Assembly: GCA_012520505.1 (NCBI GenBank)
Contig: JAAYOC010000021.1
Coordinates: 1-64,000 of the forward strand
Direction of reading: 5' to 3'
From: Oscillospiraceae bacterium
GTDB taxonomy: Bacteria; Bacillota; Clostridia; Oscillospirales; Acutalibacteraceae
Length of the DNA: 64,000 nucleotides
The notes below the pieces were generated by a model that did not search any database, was not told the DNA's origin, and was given only the letters and a program-made list of their open reading frames with translations. A program made the position numbers and the translations under genes. Positions 9,465 through 19,447 of the stretch are shown piece after piece (position 1 is the first letter of the stretch; each line of letters begins with the position of its first letter).

Positions 9465-9953
9465 ATGGCAGAAGAAAAAATAGTTTTAACCGCCGATGGT
9501 CTTAAGGAAATTCAAGAAGAACTTGAGCGACATAAGACAGAAGGACGTAAGGATATTGCGGAAAAGATTAAAGTAGCTCTTTCATTTGGCGACTTATCGG
9601 AGAATGCTGAGTATGATGAAGCAAAGTATGAGCAAGGAAAACTTGAATCTCGTATTAACGAACTTGAAGCAATACTTCAAAACTATGAATTAATCGATGA
9701 AAAGAAGATTAAGAAGGATATTGTAAACAGAGCCTCTCTTGTAACAATAGAAGATATTGAAACAAAAAAGAGACTTACGTATCAAATTGTTGGTCCTCAG
9801 CAAGCAAATCCTCTTAAGGGTAGAATTTCAGATGAATCGCCGGTAGGCAAAGCTTTATTGGATAGGAAAAAGGGTGAAACTATTATTGTTGATACTCCCG
9901 CAGGTAAACTTAAATATAAGATTATTGACATCGACAAGAAAAAGAAAAAATAA
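9465..9953 (+). CDS. greA: Transcription elongation factor GreA
   Basis: LTADGLKEIQEELE...LSENAEYDEAKYEQG. Confidence 0.95.
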   Translation: MAEEKIVLTADGLKEIQEELERHKTEGRKDIAEKIKVALSFGDLSENAEYDEAKYEQGKLESRINELEAILQNYELIDEKKIKKDIVNRASLVTIEDIETKKRLTYQIVGPQQANPLKGRISDESPVGKALLDRKKGETIIVDTPAGKLKYKIIDIDKKKKK

Positions 9954-9976
9954 TTTTATATTTAGGAGAGTAAAAA

Positions 9977-11926
9977 ATGGCTGAAAACATGTTAAATCAA
10001 AAGCCTCTTGTACAAGAAGAAATAAAAGAAACACAAGAAGAAATTCAAGAGGCAACAAATGAACAAAGACAAATTAGAATAGAAAAATTAAAGTTCCTTC
10101 AGGAAAATAATCGGGATCCGTATGAGGTAATGGTTGCAAACCAGACTCACAGGAGTTTAGAAATAAAAGACAATTTTGATGAGCTTGAGGGCAAGGAAGT
10201 TTCTATATGTGGAAGAATCATTGCTCGTCGAATTATGGGAAAAGCTTCTTTTGTAACTATCCAAGACAGACTTGGTCGTATCCAATCATATATCGCAATC
10301 AACAATATTGGTGAAGAGGCTTATGCAGAATTTAAAAAGCAGTGGGATATAGGTGACATAATAGAAGTTAAGGGTATAGTGTTTAAAACAAAGACCGGAG
10401 AAGTTTCAGTTCAAGCTAAGAAAATTAAGCTTCTTTCAAAATCACTTCTTCCACTTCCTGAAAAATTCCATGGTCTCAAAGATACAGATATTCGTTACAG
10501 ACGTCGTTGCTTAGACCTTATTGTAAATCCGGATGTTAAGGATACTTTTATAAAGCGCTCAAAGATAATTCAAAGTGTTAGAAAAACTCTTGACGATGTT
10601 GGTTATATTGAAGTTGAGACACCGGTTCTTAATATTATTCCCGGTGGCGCTGCTGCTCGTCCATTTAAGACACATCACAACGCACTTGACCTTGATATGT
10701 ATATGCGTATTGCTACAGAGCTTCCATTAAAACGTCTTATTGTAGGTGGAATGGAACGTGTCTATGAAATTGGTCGAATTTTTAGAAATGAAGGAATGAG
10801 CACAAAGCATAATCCGGAATTTACAACAATCGAATTTTACGAAGCATATACCGACTACAACGGAATGATGGACCGTACAGAGGACATCATTCGTAATGCT
10901 GCAATCGCAGCAAACGGTACAACAAAACTCACTTTTAAAGGCGTAGAGATGGACCTTGCTGAACCATTTGCAAGAATTACAATGGTTGATGCAGTTAAAA
11001 AATATACGAATATAGATTTTGAAGAATTTGTTGGTGACAATGAAAAGGCTATTGCTCTTGCGAAAGAACATAAAATTGAAACAGAAAAGGGCAAGGAGAC
11101 TTGGGGAGATATTTTAATGCTCTTCTATGATGAGTATGTTGAAGCAAATCTTCAGACTCCAACATTTATCATTGACTATCCGGTAGAAGTTTCACCTCTT
11201 GCAAAGCGTAAGCCATCAAAACCATATCTAACAGAGCGTTTTGAACTCTTTATTTGTGGTGCTGAATATGGAAATGCTTATTCGGAACTTAATGACCCGC
11301 TTGACCAAATGGAACGATTTAAGCATCAGCTTATGCTCCGTGATTATGGTGACGAAGAAGCTAATATGCTTGATGACGATTTCGTTACAGCTCTTGAATA
11401 CGGACTGCCACCAACAGGTGGTTGTGGTATTGGTATTGACCGTCTTGTAATGCTTCTTACAAATAATGAATCAATCCGCGATGTAATCCTCTTCCCAACG
11501 ATGAAGGTTATTGGTGGTAAAACATCTTTAGAAATTGAACTTCCTGAACTCGATTTATCAAAAGTAAAGATAGAACCTTTATTTGAAGATATGGTAGATT
11601 TTGAAACTTTCTCTAAGTCCGATTTTAGAGTCGTAAAGGTTCTTAATTGCGAAGAAGTACCAAAGTCTAAAAAGTTATTGAAGTTTACTTTAAATGATGG
11701 CTCAGGTAATGACAGAACAATTCTTTCAGGAATTAAGGAATATTACAATGCTGAAGATTTAATTGGTAAAACTTTAGTGGCAATAACAAATCTCCCTGAA
11801 AGGGTAATGATGGGTATTCCATCTCAAGGTATGGTTATTTCAGCAGTATATGAATATGAAGGAGAAGAAAGACTCAATCTTATCATGCTTAATGACAGAA
11901 TTCCTGCCGGTGCGAAGTTATATTAA
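9977..11926 (+). CDS. lysS: Lysyl-tRNA synthetase with C-terminal EMAP/Trbp111-like tRNA-binding domain
   Basis: Class II LysRS motifs (RRRCLDLI, RIFRNEGMS, GIGIDRLVML) plus C-terminal FSKSDFRVVKVLNCEEVPKSKKLLKFTLNDG...PERVMMGIPSQGM. Confidence 0.96.
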   Translation: MAENMLNQKPLVQEEIKETQEEIQEATNEQRQIRIEKLKFLQENNRDPYEVMVANQTHRSLEIKDNFDELEGKEVSICGRIIARRIMGKASFVTIQDRLGRIQSYIAINNIGEEAYAEFKKQWDIGDIIEVKGIVFKTKTGEVSVQAKKIKLLSKSLLPLPEKFHGLKDTDIRYRRRCLDLIVNPDVKDTFIKRSKIIQSVRKTLDDVGYIEVETPVLNIIPGGAAARPFKTHHNALDLDMYMRIATELPLKRLIVGGMERVYEIGRIFRNEGMSTKHNPEFTTIEFYEAYTDYNGMMDRTEDIIRNAAIAANGTTKLTFKGVEMDLAEPFARITMVDAVKKYTNIDFEEFVGDNEKAIALAKEHKIETEKGKETWGDILMLFYDEYVEANLQTPTFIIDYPVEVSPLAKRKPSKPYLTERFELFICGAEYGNAYSELNDPLDQMERFKHQLMLRDYGDEEANMLDDDFVTALEYGLPPTGGCGIGIDRLVMLLTNNESIRDVILFPTMKVIGGKTSLEIELPELDLSKVKIEPLFEDMVDFETFSKSDFRVVKVLNCEEVPKSKKLLKFTLNDGSGNDRTILSGIKEYYNAEDLIGKTLVAITNLPERVMMGIPSQGMVISAVYEYEGEERLNLIMLNDRIPAGAKLY

Positions 11927-11977
11927 AACTCAAGCTATATAGAATGAATGTTTCAATATAGGAGTTAAATAGAAACT

Positions 11978-12014
11978 GAGGTTAAGCGTGAAGCTTAACC
12001 TCGGTTTCGTTTTG
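11978..12014 (+). terminator. Intrinsic terminator after lysS
   Basis: CTGAGGTTAAGC-GTGAA-GCTTAACCTCGGTTTCGTTTT. Confidence 0.8.
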
Positions 12015-12042
12015 TGACTTATTTTTGTTGTAGTAAAAAGGG

Positions 12043-12573
12043 ATGAATAAAATGCAAAGTACACAGGCAAATAAAACAAAAAGAATAGTGCTGGCTTCTA
12101 TGTTGGCATCACTTATTTGTGTAGCGACAATGATAATAAAAATACCTACACCATTAAAGGGATATCTAAACTTTGGTGATGGCGTTGTATTGCTTGCTGG
12201 TTGGATTCTTCCTCCTTTGTATGGATTTCTTGCTGCCGGTATTGGTGCAACCCTTGCGGATATTTTTTCAGGATATGTTATTTATGCACCTGCAACTTTT
12301 GTCATTAAGGGTTTGATGGCACCTATAGCGTTTTATGGATTTAAATTTTTAAATAAAAAAATTGGCAATACGGCTTCAAGGGTTGTTAGTGGAATTCTTG
12401 CTGAACTTTTTATGGTAGCGGGTTATTATCTGTTTGAAGGAACTGCTTTATACGGCTTTGAGCCATCACTTGTAAATATTCCCGCAAATGCTATTCAAGG
12501 TGTAGCAGGAGTGATTCTTGGTGTAGCTTTTATTAAGATTTTTAATAAAAATAAGATATATTTCAAGGAATAA
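12043..12573 (+). CDS. ECF transporter S component-like membrane protein
   Basis: LASMLASLICVATMIIKIPTPLKGYLNFGDGVVLLAGWILPPLYGFLAAGIGATLADI is typical of ECF S components. Confidence 0.75.
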   Translation: MNKMQSTQANKTKRIVLASMLASLICVATMIIKIPTPLKGYLNFGDGVVLLAGWILPPLYGFLAAGIGATLADIFSGYVIYAPATFVIKGLMAPIAFYGFKFLNKKIGNTASRVVSGILAELFMVAGYYLFEGTALYGFEPSLVNIPANAIQGVAGVILGVAFIKIFNKNKIYFKE

Positions 12574-12705
12574 GATAGCTGTAAAGTAAAAAGACTTTAC
12601 AAAGAGCAATGTTGGATTAAAATGATTAAAATGCTGGATTAAAATAAAATAAAAAAGAAAATATAACGTAATAAAATGAATATACAAATTAGAAAAGAGA
12701 AATAT

Positions 12706-13226
12706 ATGGATTATATTGAACTTGCAAAAAAATGTGGCTTTGATGTTGCAGTAAAACTTTTGCCGGAAAAGTTAGTTGCACGAAAAGATATTCGGGATAT
12801 GTGTAAAGAGGATAAGTGTGGTGTTTTTGGGAAAAACTGGACTTGTCCACCTGAGTGTGGAACACTTGAAGAATGTGAAAGAAAAATGAGACAATATAAA
12901 AACGGTATTCTTCTTCAAAAGGTGGGAAATCTCTCTCGTGTAATAGATGTGAAAGCTTATATAAAAATTGAAAAAGAGTATAGAGAAAGTCTTTTAAAAT
13001 TGCAGCAGAAATAAAAAAGACACATCCAAATGCTCTTTGTCTTGGAGCCGGAGCATGTACCGTTTGTGAAAAATGTGCATATCCAAATCCATGTCTTTTT
13101 CCGGAAAAAGCTTTGTCTTCTATGGAAGCATATGGTCTTTTTGTAACACAGGTATGCAGAGATTGTAATGTCCCATATTATTATGGTGAGAAAACAATAA
13201 CTTTTATGGCATGTGTTTTATATTGA
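12706..13226 (+). CDS. DUF2284-like metal-binding protein split by a -1 frameshift
   Basis: Frame 1 encodes MDYIELAKKCGF..CKEDKCGVFGKNWTCPPECG..RESLLKLQQK*; the -1 frame continues AAEIKKTHPNALCLGAGACTVCEKCAYPNPCLFPEKA..ACVLY* (stop 13224). Overlap contains T TTA AAA. Confidence 0.75.
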
Positions 13227-13305
13227 CGATAAAGATAAAAAATTTATAAAAGCAAAAGTAAAAGTGAAAGCAAAAATAAAAGCAAGATAGAATGAGTTGA
13301 TAAAA

Positions 13306-13335
13306 AAGGGTTCAGTGTTACACTGAACCCTTTAC
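13306..13335 (+). terminator. Bidirectional-type intrinsic terminator
   Basis: AAAAGGGTTCAGTG-TTA-CACTGAACCCTTT. Confidence 0.8.
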
Positions 13336-13422
13336 ATATTTTTACATATTTTTATATATTTCCATATATTTTTTCTATAATTTTTGCTGTATTTAATTTT
13401 TTTAGCTTGAGGAAATTTTAAG

Positions 13423-14136
13423 CTATTTGAGAAGTTCTTTTAAACGCTTTTCATATGCTTTTTTTTCATATTCAAGACTCACACTCGTATAATTTTTATC
13501 TGCAATTTTTATAAGTTTGTCTGTAAATTGTGGGTTGAGTGGTAGAATTGGGCCTGTGTGGTATGTTGCGAAAAGGTTGTTGTCACGCACACCTTCAATT
13601 TTACTATCAGGATTCATTCCGCAACCTTTTTTCATGTTAAGAAAAGGTTTTGGATTTTCACCATAGGAATGGCTGAGAAGATTTTTAAATCCAACAATCT
13701 GAATATCATCAAACTCACCTACACTACAGTCGTTATAACGCAATTTTGAAAATTGTTTTGCATAGTATGGATAAAATTTTAAGCATTCTATTTTTTCACC
13801 CGCAGGAGTCTCAATATATTGACCAAAAAGTTCAAATGCGTTACCGGTAGCTAAAAGTATTCCTCCGTTATCAATACGGTTTTTAATTTTATCGATATAT
13901 TTTTTTAATTCTTCAATTTCTACTAGTTGGTGCTTTTCTTGGCATGGACCTATAAGAAGAAAATCTACTTGATTATTTATGAAAGCAGGTTCATCAAATA
14001 ATGCTGTTTCAATTATTGCAATTTCATATCCTGCTTTTTCTAATTTCTTTTTGAGGTATTCGCAATTGCCACGATCGCCATAAAGATTGTTAAATTCAGG
14101 ATAAAGGATTTCTATTATGATTTTTGACATAATCAT
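13423..14136 (-). CDS. gatD: Lipid II isoglutaminyl synthase glutaminase subunit (GatD-like)
   Basis: EILYPEFNNLYGDRGNCEYL, LLATGNAFELFGQYIE, YHTGPILPLNPQF; next to murT. Confidence 0.88.
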   Translation of the reverse strand: MIMSKIIIEILYPEFNNLYGDRGNCEYLKKKLEKAGYEIAIIETALFDEPAFINNQVDFLLIGPCQEKHQLVEIEELKKYIDKIKNRIDNGGILLATGNAFELFGQYIETPAGEKIECLKFYPYYAKQFSKLRYNDCSVGEFDDIQIVGFKNLLSHSYGENPKPFLNMKKGCGMNPDSKIEGVRDNNLFATYHTGPILPLNPQFTDKLIKIADKNYTSVSLEYEKKAYEKRLKELLK

Positions 14137-15533
14137 TTATCCTCCTTTTGTGACATTGCTTTTTTAATTTTTTTAACTATATTCGTTGCATAAAGCTCAA
14201 AATAAATTATGATATTTCTTCCTGTAACATTTTTTTCGCTAATTTCTATTGCTAATTCATCATAATTTTCGAAGAGAACGATTTTTGAAGTATTGATGCC
14301 TTTTATTTCAAGGCAGTTTGCAACATCGAAGCAACGACTACCGCCTATATATATAGTGTTCACACTTTCCATGTTTAGTGGTTTAAAATCTGTGTCATAA
14401 AGCCATGAAATATCTTCGTGACCATGTTTTTTATCTTTTGAGTCAGTAATTAGAAGTACAACATCTTTTTCATCATCAGTGCTACTTAGATATTTAAAAC
14501 TCTGTGAGCATGAAATGGGATTTTGATTTTTGGAAAGCATAGAAATAACTTTAATATCATTATATTCGTTTTCTTGAAAACGTCCTGTTTTTGATGATAA
14601 ATCCTCAATACTGTTGGCAATTATATCAATATCAATATCCATAAGTCTGCAAACAGCACAGGCACCTGTAATATTAAACACATTGAAGAAATTGCCTTTT
14701 TGGAAAGGAAGAACAAGTTTTTCTCCTCTGTTGTCATTAAACACAAATGTACCTTTGTTGAAATCTACATCGCTCGCAAAAAAGCTGCTTTCTGGCATTT
14801 TGAATCCGCAATGAGTACAGAATGGAACACCAATATGGTTATAGTGGTAGAATTCATAATCTAGTTTGTGATGGCATTTCGGACAGGCAATAAGGTCGCA
14901 AACTGTATCTACACATGAATCGGTACTTTTTTCGGTCTTGTTTACCGAAAAGAAAACTCTTTCACAAACATCTTCACCGAGCAGTCCTGAAATGCCGTCA
15001 TTACCATTAAGCACCAGAGTAGTTTTTTCATTCAAATAATCATTGATTTTATCGAATATAAACCCACTATGACCGTTTCGCTTAATTGAGTCACGGAAAA
15101 GATTTGTACAAAGAATGTAGTTTGGAACAAATTTGGTATATATATACTGTGATGAACGTTCATCTACTTCAAGGATAGCTACATCTGCGGTAATTTTACC
15201 GTCTAATGTACATTTAGTAACAAGCGCTGACGCAAGTCCTGTGTCCATATTTGAACCTTTTGAATTATTAACAACTGTTTTTCCGCTGTTTTGAATAATA
15301 TGTGTTAATAAGTTTGAAGTTCCCGTTTTTCCGTTTGTTCCGGTTATACAAATTATCGTTTCCGGCATAATAAAGTAGGATAATGTATCGGGGCATATTT
15401 TTAACATAATTGCCCCGGGTGTATTAGTACCTCTTTTAAATATTTTTTGAAGCAGGAAGGCTGAAATTTTTCCTACAATTATTGCCATTAAAAATCTTAA
15501 TTTGCTCATCTTAATTAATGCTCTTTTCGTCAT
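14133..15533 (-). CDS. murT: Mur ligase-family protein MurT
   Basis: ITGTNGKTGTSNLLTHI, YTKFVPNYILCTNLFRDSIKRNG, zinc ribbon CPKCHHKLDYEFYHYNHIGVPFCTHCGF. Confidence 0.92.
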   Translation of the reverse strand: MTKRALIKMSKLRFLMAIIVGKISAFLLQKIFKRGTNTPGAIMLKICPDTLSYFIMPETIICITGTNGKTGTSNLLTHIIQNSGKTVVNNSKGSNMDTGLASALVTKCTLDGKITADVAILEVDERSSQYIYTKFVPNYILCTNLFRDSIKRNGHSGFIFDKINDYLNEKTTLVLNGNDGISGLLGEDVCERVFFSVNKTEKSTDSCVDTVCDLIACPKCHHKLDYEFYHYNHIGVPFCTHCGFKMPESSFFASDVDFNKGTFVFNDNRGEKLVLPFQKGNFFNVFNITGACAVCRLMDIDIDIIANSIEDLSSKTGRFQENEYNDIKVISMLSKNQNPISCSQSFKYLSSTDDEKDVVLLITDSKDKKHGHEDISWLYDTDFKPLNMESVNTIYIGGSRCFDVANCLEIKGINTSKIVLFENYDELAIEISEKNVTGRNIIIYFELYATNIVKKIKKAMSQKEDK

Positions 15534-15544
15534 TCTTTTATTTG

Positions 15545-16378
15545 TCAGGAATGTATATCTAAGTGTAGCGTTAAATAGTTTGGACGAGAAAATTCTTTAC
15601 TACCTATTCCATATGAAGTTTTTGTAGGTTTAAAGTCAGGAAGGTTGGTAAATTCATCTACAAAATATTTTAGGAGCGCAGCACCGGTAGGTGTGCAGAG
15701 TTCTCCTTTTATGTCGGTACTGTAATATGGAATTTCGCGAAGGATGTTTGCGGTCGCAGGAGCGGGAACAGGAAGTTCGCCATGAGCACATATTACAGTT
15801 CCGCTACCGACATGAATAGGTGAAGAGATAATTTTCTCAGGTGCAAGCTCATGTATAAGAAGGCAGACAGCAGTAATGTCTGCAACAGCATCCATCATGC
15901 CAACTTCATGAAAATGTACTTGGGAAACCGGAACATCATGTGCCTTTGCTTCTGCATCAGCAATAATGTTATAAACATTAAACACATCTTCTTTAACTTT
16001 TTCCGGAATATCTAAGCCTGCAACTATATGTTTAATATCGTGTAGGTTATTATGACTGTCGTGGTGATGGGAGTGCTCGCAATGTGTATTCATATTTTTA
16101 TTGTGATGATGTTCTTTTGTGTTATGTAAAACATTGTTATCGCAATGATGTTTGTGATGCTCCTTTGAATCTTCTTCAATTCCGTTTATTTTGACTGAAA
16201 TATGAATACCGGTAATTTCTTTATCTGTTTTTAGTGATTTTTCTATTGTTACACCCGGAATTCCAATGTGATTCATTTTTTCTATGAAAGCATCTTGATT
16301 TTCGATTAAACCTAAAAGTGCTGCAGTTAACATATCTCCAGCAGCACCCATTTTTGCGTCAATATAAAGTGTTTTCAT
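15545..16378 (-). CDS. larC: LarC-like (DUF111) protein, short form with His-rich insert
   Basis: MKTLYIDAKMGAAGDMLTAALLGL, VHFHEVGMMDAVADITAVCLL, CTPTGAALLKYF; His-rich HHKHHCDNNVLHNTKEHHHNKNMNTHCEHSHHHDSHNN. Confidence 0.85.
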   Translation of the reverse strand: MKTLYIDAKMGAAGDMLTAALLGLIENQDAFIEKMNHIGIPGVTIEKSLKTDKEITGIHISVKINGIEEDSKEHHKHHCDNNVLHNTKEHHHNKNMNTHCEHSHHHDSHNNLHDIKHIVAGLDIPEKVKEDVFNVYNIIADAEAKAHDVPVSQVHFHEVGMMDAVADITAVCLLIHELAPEKIISSPIHVGSGTVICAHGELPVPAPATANILREIPYYSTDIKGELCTPTGAALLKYFVDEFTNLPDFKPTKTSYGIGSKEFSRPNYLTLHLDIHS

Positions 16379-16815
16379 TTTTGCTCCTTATAATTTTCTA
16401 CTAAAGTGTCTATTGCCAGGGCATAACTTTTGAAACCTTCTCCTTTGATTACTTTAAGGCAAGCCGGTGCAATATAGCTTATTTTTCTAAAGTCTTCTCT
16501 TTTATCAAGATCTGAGATATGGACCTCAACTACAGGAATGCCGACAGTTTTAAGGGCATCATAAATTGCAATGCTTGTATGAGTAAAAGCTGCAGGGTTT
16601 ATTACTATGCCATCAAAATGGTCATAGGCTTCTTGAATTTTATCTATTAGATCCCCTTCATGGTTTGACTGAAAGATTTCCACATCAACTTTTTTTTCTT
16701 TACAATGTTTTACAATGTAGTTTTTAAGGTCTTCATAAGTGTCTTCTCCGTATATCAAGGGCTCGCGAATACCGAGCATATTGATGTTGGGGCCGTTGAT
16801 AATTAAAATTTTCAT
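16375..16815 (-). CDS. aroQ: Type II 3-dehydroquinate dehydratase
   Basis: ILIINGPNINMLGIREPLIYG, QSNHEGDLIDKIQEA, INPAAFTHTSIAI. Confidence 0.95.
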   Translation of the reverse strand: MKILIINGPNINMLGIREPLIYGEDTYEDLKNYIVKHCKEKKVDVEIFQSNHEGDLIDKIQEAYDHFDGIVINPAAFTHTSIAIYDALKTVGIPVVEVHISDLDKREDFRKISYIAPACLKVIKGEGFKSYALAIDTLVENYKEQK

Positions 16816-16895
16816 ATTAACACCACCAAGAAAAAAGCTGTATTTATTGTATCAAAGATGTTAGAATATTACTAGCATTTTTAGGGGGATTAAAA

Positions 16896-17735
16896 ATGAA
16901 AATCTTTAAGTTCAAAAATTTGAATGAACATATTTGTTTGGTAAAAGAGTTGATATCAACATCATTTCTTATCAAAGGTGAAGATGCCACAATACTTTTA
17001 GGTACCGGTATGGGTGTTTTTAATTTAAAAAAACATATCGCCAAAAAATATGATAATGATCTCATTGTTGTAAATTCACATTTTCTTCCATTTCATTCAG
17101 GTGGCAACTTTAGGTTTCAGGAAGTGCATATAGGTGAAAATGATTTGCCAACTTTTACAAAAAAAGATGAATATTTTAAATTGTTAGACATTTTACCTTC
17201 TGTATATAAGGAAAATAAGAAATTAATACTTCTTAAGCCTTTAATTGATAAAGTTCTCAAGGTGAAAAAAGGCAAAACAAAATACGAGCCTTTAAAAGAT
17301 GGCGATGTAATTGACCTTGGCGATAGAGATATCATAGTAAAAGATTTTCCGGGTCATACACAAGGTTCAATTACACTTCTTGATGAAAAGAAAAAAATAA
17401 TCTATTCCGGCGATTCATGCAGTATGGGGTTTTTATTTTTTACAAATCCTGCAGCTAAAACATCTGAGTACAGAGAAACAGCACTTGAGTATTATAGTGA
17501 AGTAAAGAAATTAGGGTACAAGAAGATGTATAGTTCGTTCATTTCATATATTCCGTTTCCTAATAGAATAAGTTTCATCAGAGATTTCGGTAAATGGATT
17601 GGACAGCTTACTCCTGAACAGGCAAAAATAAAAATTAATGTTCCCGGTGCAGAAAGTGAACTTTGCATTGCAATTAAATCCAGCATTAGGCATTTGATGT
17701 TTATTTGTGCTTATTGGGAGCATCAATGTGAGTAA
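16896..17735 (+). CDS. MBL-fold metallo-hydrolase
   Basis: NSHFLPFHSGGNF, DFPGHTQGSITLLDEKKKIIYSGDSC. Confidence 0.8.
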   Translation: MKIFKFKNLNEHICLVKELISTSFLIKGEDATILLGTGMGVFNLKKHIAKKYDNDLIVVNSHFLPFHSGGNFRFQEVHIGENDLPTFTKKDEYFKLLDILPSVYKENKKLILLKPLIDKVLKVKKGKTKYEPLKDGDVIDLGDRDIIVKDFPGHTQGSITLLDEKKKIIYSGDSCSMGFLFFTNPAAKTSEYRETALEYYSEVKKLGYKKMYSSFISYIPFPNRISFIRDFGKWIGQLTPEQAKIKINVPGAESELCIAIKSSIRHLMFICAYWEHQCE

Positions 17736-17737
17736 AT

Positions 17738-17765
17738 AAAAGCCCTCTCGGTGGAGAGGGCTTAC
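17738..17765 (+). terminator. Intrinsic terminator
   Basis: AAAGCCCTCTC-GGT-GGAGAGGGCTT. Confidence 0.75.
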
Positions 17766-17839
17766 TAGTTAGTTTTATTGTAAATATACATATTGTATGC
17801 TAAAATATATGGGATTTTTTTAGGAAGGAGTTTTAAGGG

Positions 17840-18574
17840 ATGACGGTTTCAGTAGCAATGGCTGTATATAATGGTGAGAAGTATATTGAAGAACAACTAA
17901 ATTCTATTTTAAAACAACTTCGATTTTATGACGAGGTAATTGTTTCTGATGATAATCCGGGTGGAGGCACGGCGGAAATAGTTTTGCGTATGGCAGAAAA
18001 AGATAGTCGTATTAAATACATTGAAGGTCCAAGACAGGGAGTTATACGAAACTTTGAAAATGCAATAGGACGCACAAAAGGAGATATTATCTTCCTTTCA
18101 GATCAGGACGATGTATGGCTTCCAAATAAAGTAATTTCTGTTACTAGAAAATTTAAGGAAGAAAATGCAGTGCTTGTTATGCATGATGCGAAAATTGTTG
18201 ATGAAGATTTAAATGAAATAGCTCCATCTTTTTTTGAAATAAGAAATGCTTCTACAAGCTATTTTAAAAATGTTTGGAAAAATTCATATATAGGATGTTG
18301 TATGGCTTTTTCTGCTGAGTTAAAAAATGCGATTTTGCCTTTCCCTATGGGGCTTCCGATGCATGACCAGTATATTGGACTTATAGCCGGTAAAGTAGCA
18401 TCTGCAAATGAAAAAAAGGGTTTAGAAGAGAACTGTAAAGTAGTTTTACTTGACACTCCTCTAATTTTATATCGTCAGCATGAAAAAAATCTCACAAGCC
18501 AAGAATCAAGCTTTTTAGATAAACTTCGCTGGAGAACAAATATATTAAAAAACACCTTGTTCAAAAGTGTTTAA
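17840..18574 (+). CDS. Glycosyltransferase family 2
   Basis: MTVSVAMAVYNGEKYIEEQLNSILKQ...FLSDQDDVWLPNK. Confidence 0.9.
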   Translation: MTVSVAMAVYNGEKYIEEQLNSILKQLRFYDEVIVSDDNPGGGTAEIVLRMAEKDSRIKYIEGPRQGVIRNFENAIGRTKGDIIFLSDQDDVWLPNKVISVTRKFKEENAVLVMHDAKIVDEDLNEIAPSFFEIRNASTSYFKNVWKNSYIGCCMAFSAELKNAILPFPMGLPMHDQYIGLIAGKVASANEKKGLEENCKVVLLDTPLILYRQHEKNLTSQESSFLDKLRWRTNILKNTLFKSV

Positions 18575-18652
18575 GTGTTTAAAGGAAGGGCTTTTAAGGC
18601 ATAATTTTAAAATGCTTTGATTAAAAAGCATCTCATTAAGGACGGTGTAAAT

Positions 18653-19447
18653 TTGATAAAGGTATCAGCCTGTATTGTTACACACAATAATGTCAAATAT
18701 ATTGAAAAAGCTGTTAGAACATTACTTGACAGCGTAAAAACTGATAACATAGATTTTAGGCTTTATGTCATTGATAATGCTTCAACAGACGGAACGGTAG
18801 AACTTTTAATCGCAAAGTTTTGTGATAGAAGTAATTTTGAACTCATCGAAAATGATAAAAACATTGGTTTTGGTGCTGCACATAATCAAATGATAGAGAT
18901 TATCAATGGCGAGTTTAAATCGAACTATCATTGCGTGGTCAATCCGGATGTAGAAATCAGAGATGATATTTTGGATATAATGGTCTCTTATATGGAAGAG
19001 GAAGAACAGAGCGATGTAGTTCAACTTTCACCTAGAATTTGTTTTCCGGAAACGGGAAAAGATCAAATTTTAGGAAAAAGAAATCCGCATTTTATCTATC
19101 TTGTATCAAGTAGGCTTAGAGGCAAAAAACCTTCATGGCTTCTCTCAAGATATGCAATGCTTGATGCAGATTATTCAAAACCTTTTGAGATTTGGAATGC
19201 AACAGGGTGCTTTATGTTTTTTAGAACAGAAGCTTTCTTAAGACTTAACGGTTTTGATGAGCGTTACTTTATGTACTTTGAAGATTGTGACATAACAAGA
19301 GAAATGAAAAAACTTGGAAGAGTTCTATTTTTCCCTCATGCAATTGTTTACCATGTGTGGGCAAGAGATTCAAAGCGGGATGCAAATTTAAAGAAGATAC
19401 ACATTCAGTCGATGTTTAAATATTACCTAAAATGGAGGACTATATAA
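18653..19447 (+). CDS. Glycosyltransferase family 2 (rhamnosyltransferase-like)
   Basis: VSACIVTHNNVKYIEKAVRTLL...VIDNASTDGT...FEDCDITREM; probable TTG start at 18653. Confidence 0.85.
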   Translation: MIKVSACIVTHNNVKYIEKAVRTLLDSVKTDNIDFRLYVIDNASTDGTVELLIAKFCDRSNFELIENDKNIGFGAAHNQMIEIINGEFKSNYHCVVNPDVEIRDDILDIMVSYMEEEEQSDVVQLSPRICFPETGKDQILGKRNPHFIYLVSSRLRGKKPSWLLSRYAMLDADYSKPFEIWNATGCFMFFRTEAFLRLNGFDERYFMYFEDCDITREMKKLGRVLFFPHAIVYHVWARDSKRDANLKKIHIQSMFKYYLKWRTI

